From an uncultured Bacteroides sp. (GTDB lineage: Bacteria; Bacteroidota; Bacteroidia; Bacteroidales; Bacteroidaceae), in the NCBI GenBank assembly GCA_958477465.1, contig CAUEFX010000111.1, positions 1-6,014 of the forward strand: a stretch of DNA of 6,014 nucleotides, given 5' to 3'. Of this stretch, positions 4,697-6,014 are shown one piece after another. Position 1 is the stretch's first letter, and each line of letters starts with the position of its first letter. The notes under the pieces are model-generated. The model was not told where the DNA came from. It ran no database searches and saw only the letters and a program-made list of their open reading frames with translations. Both the position numbers and the translations under genes were made by a program.

Positions 4697-5443
4697 TTAT
4701 TTTTTTAGTACAAACAAATACTCGTGTGCAATCAGTAAAAAATTATATTTTACACTATTTGTTTTCCAATATCCCGTTGCTTTGCAGTTATGTTGTTCTT
4801 TGATAATCAACTCTTTAAGAGTAAATCCGACGTCTTGAAATATTTTCATAACATCAAAAGACATTGGGATCATACAGCCTTTTTGTCTTGTATCGCCCAT
4901 AAGTATGGCACAAAATTTATCTTTTTTCAGAACACGGTAGCTTTCCACAGCTACCTTTTTCATTTCTTCAAGAAAATCTTTCACTTTGAGTTGCGACAAA
5001 TCTCCGTCAATGCCATCGCTATATTTAATTATATCGGCATAGGGCGGATGTGTGCAAATAAGGTCTATACTTTCATCTGAAAGAAAATCTAAATTTCTGG
5101 CATCACCCTTACGGATATAAACTTTTCCGTTTGCCCCATCGTGTTCAAAATTCACTTTTTCTTTGCACCTATCAAGTGCAACATCATTGACATCAACACC
5201 GATAATATCACGGTTCAAAAGCTTTGCTTCAACGAGGGTAGTTCCACCACCTGAAAATTGGTCAAGAACTACATCGCCCTCTTTTGAATATCTTAATATA
5301 ATGTTTCGTGGAATATATGGCGACCAATTTCCACGCCATTTTGCATCGTGAGTTGCCCAATCTCCACGCTTTGGAAACGACCAATGTGTTGTCATTTCTA
5401 ATTCAAAATCATCAGGTTCCCATTTTGTAATTTTCTTTGCCAT
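4697..5443 (-). CDS. DNA methyltransferase (amino-group N6/N4 type) of a restriction-modification system
   Basis: A 248-residue S-adenosylmethionine-dependent DNA methyltransferase. From the N-terminus it has a motif X-like segment RGNWSPYIPRNII (37-49), the SAM-binding motif I VLDQFSGGGTT (59-69), acidic motif II around IGVDVN (81-86) and motif III GDARNLDF (113-120). The catalytic motif IV is THPPY (131-135), a variant of (D/N/S)PPY. A ~110-residue C-terminal part includes KEQHNCKATGYWK (215-227), possibly target recognition. The X-I-IV order corresponds to the gamma-type arrangement and is not that of Dam/DpnM. ATG 5443 overlaps the endonuclease stop by one base (TAATG), with GAGG at 5457-5454. 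It should protect the sites cut by the neighbouring endonuclease; its own specificity and whether it methylates A-N6 or C-N4 cannot be read from sequence. Confidence 0.9.
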   Translation of the reverse strand: MAKKITKWEPDDFELEMTTHWSFPKRGDWATHDAKWRGNWSPYIPRNIILRYSKEGDVVLDQFSGGGTTLVEAKLLNRDIIGVDVNDVALDRCKEKVNFEHDGANGKVYIRKGDARNLDFLSDESIDLICTHPPYADIIKYSDGIDGDLSQLKVKDFLEEMKKVAVESYRVLKKDKFCAILMGDTRQKGCMIPMSFDVMKIFQDVGFTLKELIIKEQHNCKATGYWKTNSVKYNFLLIAHEYLFVLKK

Positions 5444-6014
5444 TATTTAAAAACCTCTGTAATTATGCCATTTTCCAAATCTTTAATGTTGTAGATGTGC
5501 GGCATAACGTCAAAAGTTTCTTCAAGGTTGTTTCTTGCGCTTGTCCATCCCTTGCCGTCTGTAAACCAAACGAACGTAAAGCCGTTGATAGTATCAGTTT
5601 CCAACGCAAGCGTTTTGTAACTGCGGGCGGTTTCGTTTAGCTTACTGCCACCGCTGCCATAGAAGTTCGTTTCAATGCCATAAATCATAGTGGGCGTTTT
5701 GACAACGAAATCGAAACGCTTTTCCATTTTGCCTTGATTGGAAATAGCAGACAGATCGATGCCCCACTTTGCAGTAATCTGATGAATATACATTTCCTTG
5801 AAATAGGTCTTGTCTTTTATAAAACCGGCTTTATTAATAAAGCTCTCAACCAAATCCTCCATCAAATGACCGCCACGATTTTTGCGACCGTTGGAATCAA
5901 GACCTGTTTCAACACCTGTTGCATAGTCTACCAAATTGTTCACAATATGATTTTCCAACAAATCAAACAACCCGGTTTCACGCATAAAATATTTGTATCT
6001 CTCATAATGAGCGT
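5443..6014 (-). CDS. DpnII-family type II restriction endonuclease, 5' partial
   Basis: The frame is open to the right edge (upstream codons read AHYERYKYF before the first internal Met at 5985), so the N-terminus lies outside the window; about 189 residues are visible. Counting from the Met at 5985, GLDSNGRKNRGGHLMEDLVESF (28-49) contains the N-terminal Glu of the nuclease core. RFDFVVK (90-96) and YGIETNFY (102-109) form the PD-(D/E)xK region, followed by GGSKLNETARSYK (112-124), FVWFTDGKGW (138-147) and HIYNIKDLENG (163-173). This series is characteristic of DpnII-type endonucleases, which cut GATC. The position normally holding the catalytic Lys of ExK is Asn (ETN), which I believe is usual for this family. 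It is translationally coupled to the methyltransferase through TAATG. Family full length is roughly 290 residues, so about a third is missing. Confidence 0.9.
   Translation of the reverse strand, partial: AHYERYKYFMRETGLFDLLENHIVNNLVDYATGVETGLDSNGRKNRGGHLMEDLVESFINKAGFIKDKTYFKEMYIHQITAKWGIDLSAISNQGKMEKRFDFVVKTPTMIYGIETNFYGSGGSKLNETARSYKTLALETDTINGFTFVWFTDGKGWTSARNNLEETFDVMPHIYNIKDLENGIITEVFK

Noticed and set aside
5443..5985. Complete small endonuclease starting at the Met at 5985
   Set aside because: The frame stays open to the window edge, no ribosome binding site precedes 5985, and DpnII-type enzymes are about 100 residues longer at the N-terminus.

Overview
The window looks like a Clostridia (Bacillota) chromosome, probably from a Ruminococcaceae- or Lachnospiraceae-like gut organism. 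The reasons are the FeoB plus small Cys-rich FeoB-associated protein pair, strong purine-rich ribosome binding sites, and small protein families that I associate with these bacteria. The taxon is an inference. By eye, the left half (about 1-2930, all genes on +) is moderate in GC, and the right half (about 2990-6014, all genes on -) is clearly AT-richer.

Left half, in order: the C-terminus of the ferrous iron transporter FeoB, its small membrane-anchored Cys-rich partner (402-599) and a good intrinsic terminator (619-648). Then an extended -10 promoter drives two small unnamed proteins (722-1204, TTG start, Cys-rich; and 1217-1420). A near-consensus promoter (1577-1605) serves a GNAT acetyltransferase (1639-2067) and a HEIGH-motif putative zinc peptidase (2094-2930).

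The middle (2931-3584) has no convincing gene but is full of structure. It holds two strong hairpins, an intrinsic terminator that works only on the minus strand (3273-3308), a nested inverted repeat (3387-3430) and the motif TTATTCCCACTC (3448-3459). Read on the minus strand that motif is GAG-TGG-GAA-TAA, the usual end of guaA (GMP synthase, ...EWE-stop). A tandem GTTGCCA repeat follows at 3561-3578. The 3' end of guaA is a known integration hotspot, no guaA body lies upstream of the motif, and base composition changes nearby. I therefore read this as one end (att site) of an integrated genomic island, with the chromosome to the left and the island to the right.

Right half: a tightly packed minus-strand operon, read from 6014 towards 3585. 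It encodes a DpnII-family (GATC) type II restriction endonuclease (5' end outside the window), a DNA adenine/cytosine-N4-type methyltransferase joined to it by a TAATG overlap, and 20 bases later a protein with an N-terminal nucleoside-deoxyribosyltransferase-like (TIR-related) domain and a long helical C-terminal half. This looks like a restriction-modification system with an added candidate effector.

GATC is completely absent from positions 1-3662 (about 14 expected at one per 256 bases) but occurs four times within the island operon. That fits a host lineage long exposed to selection against GATC.
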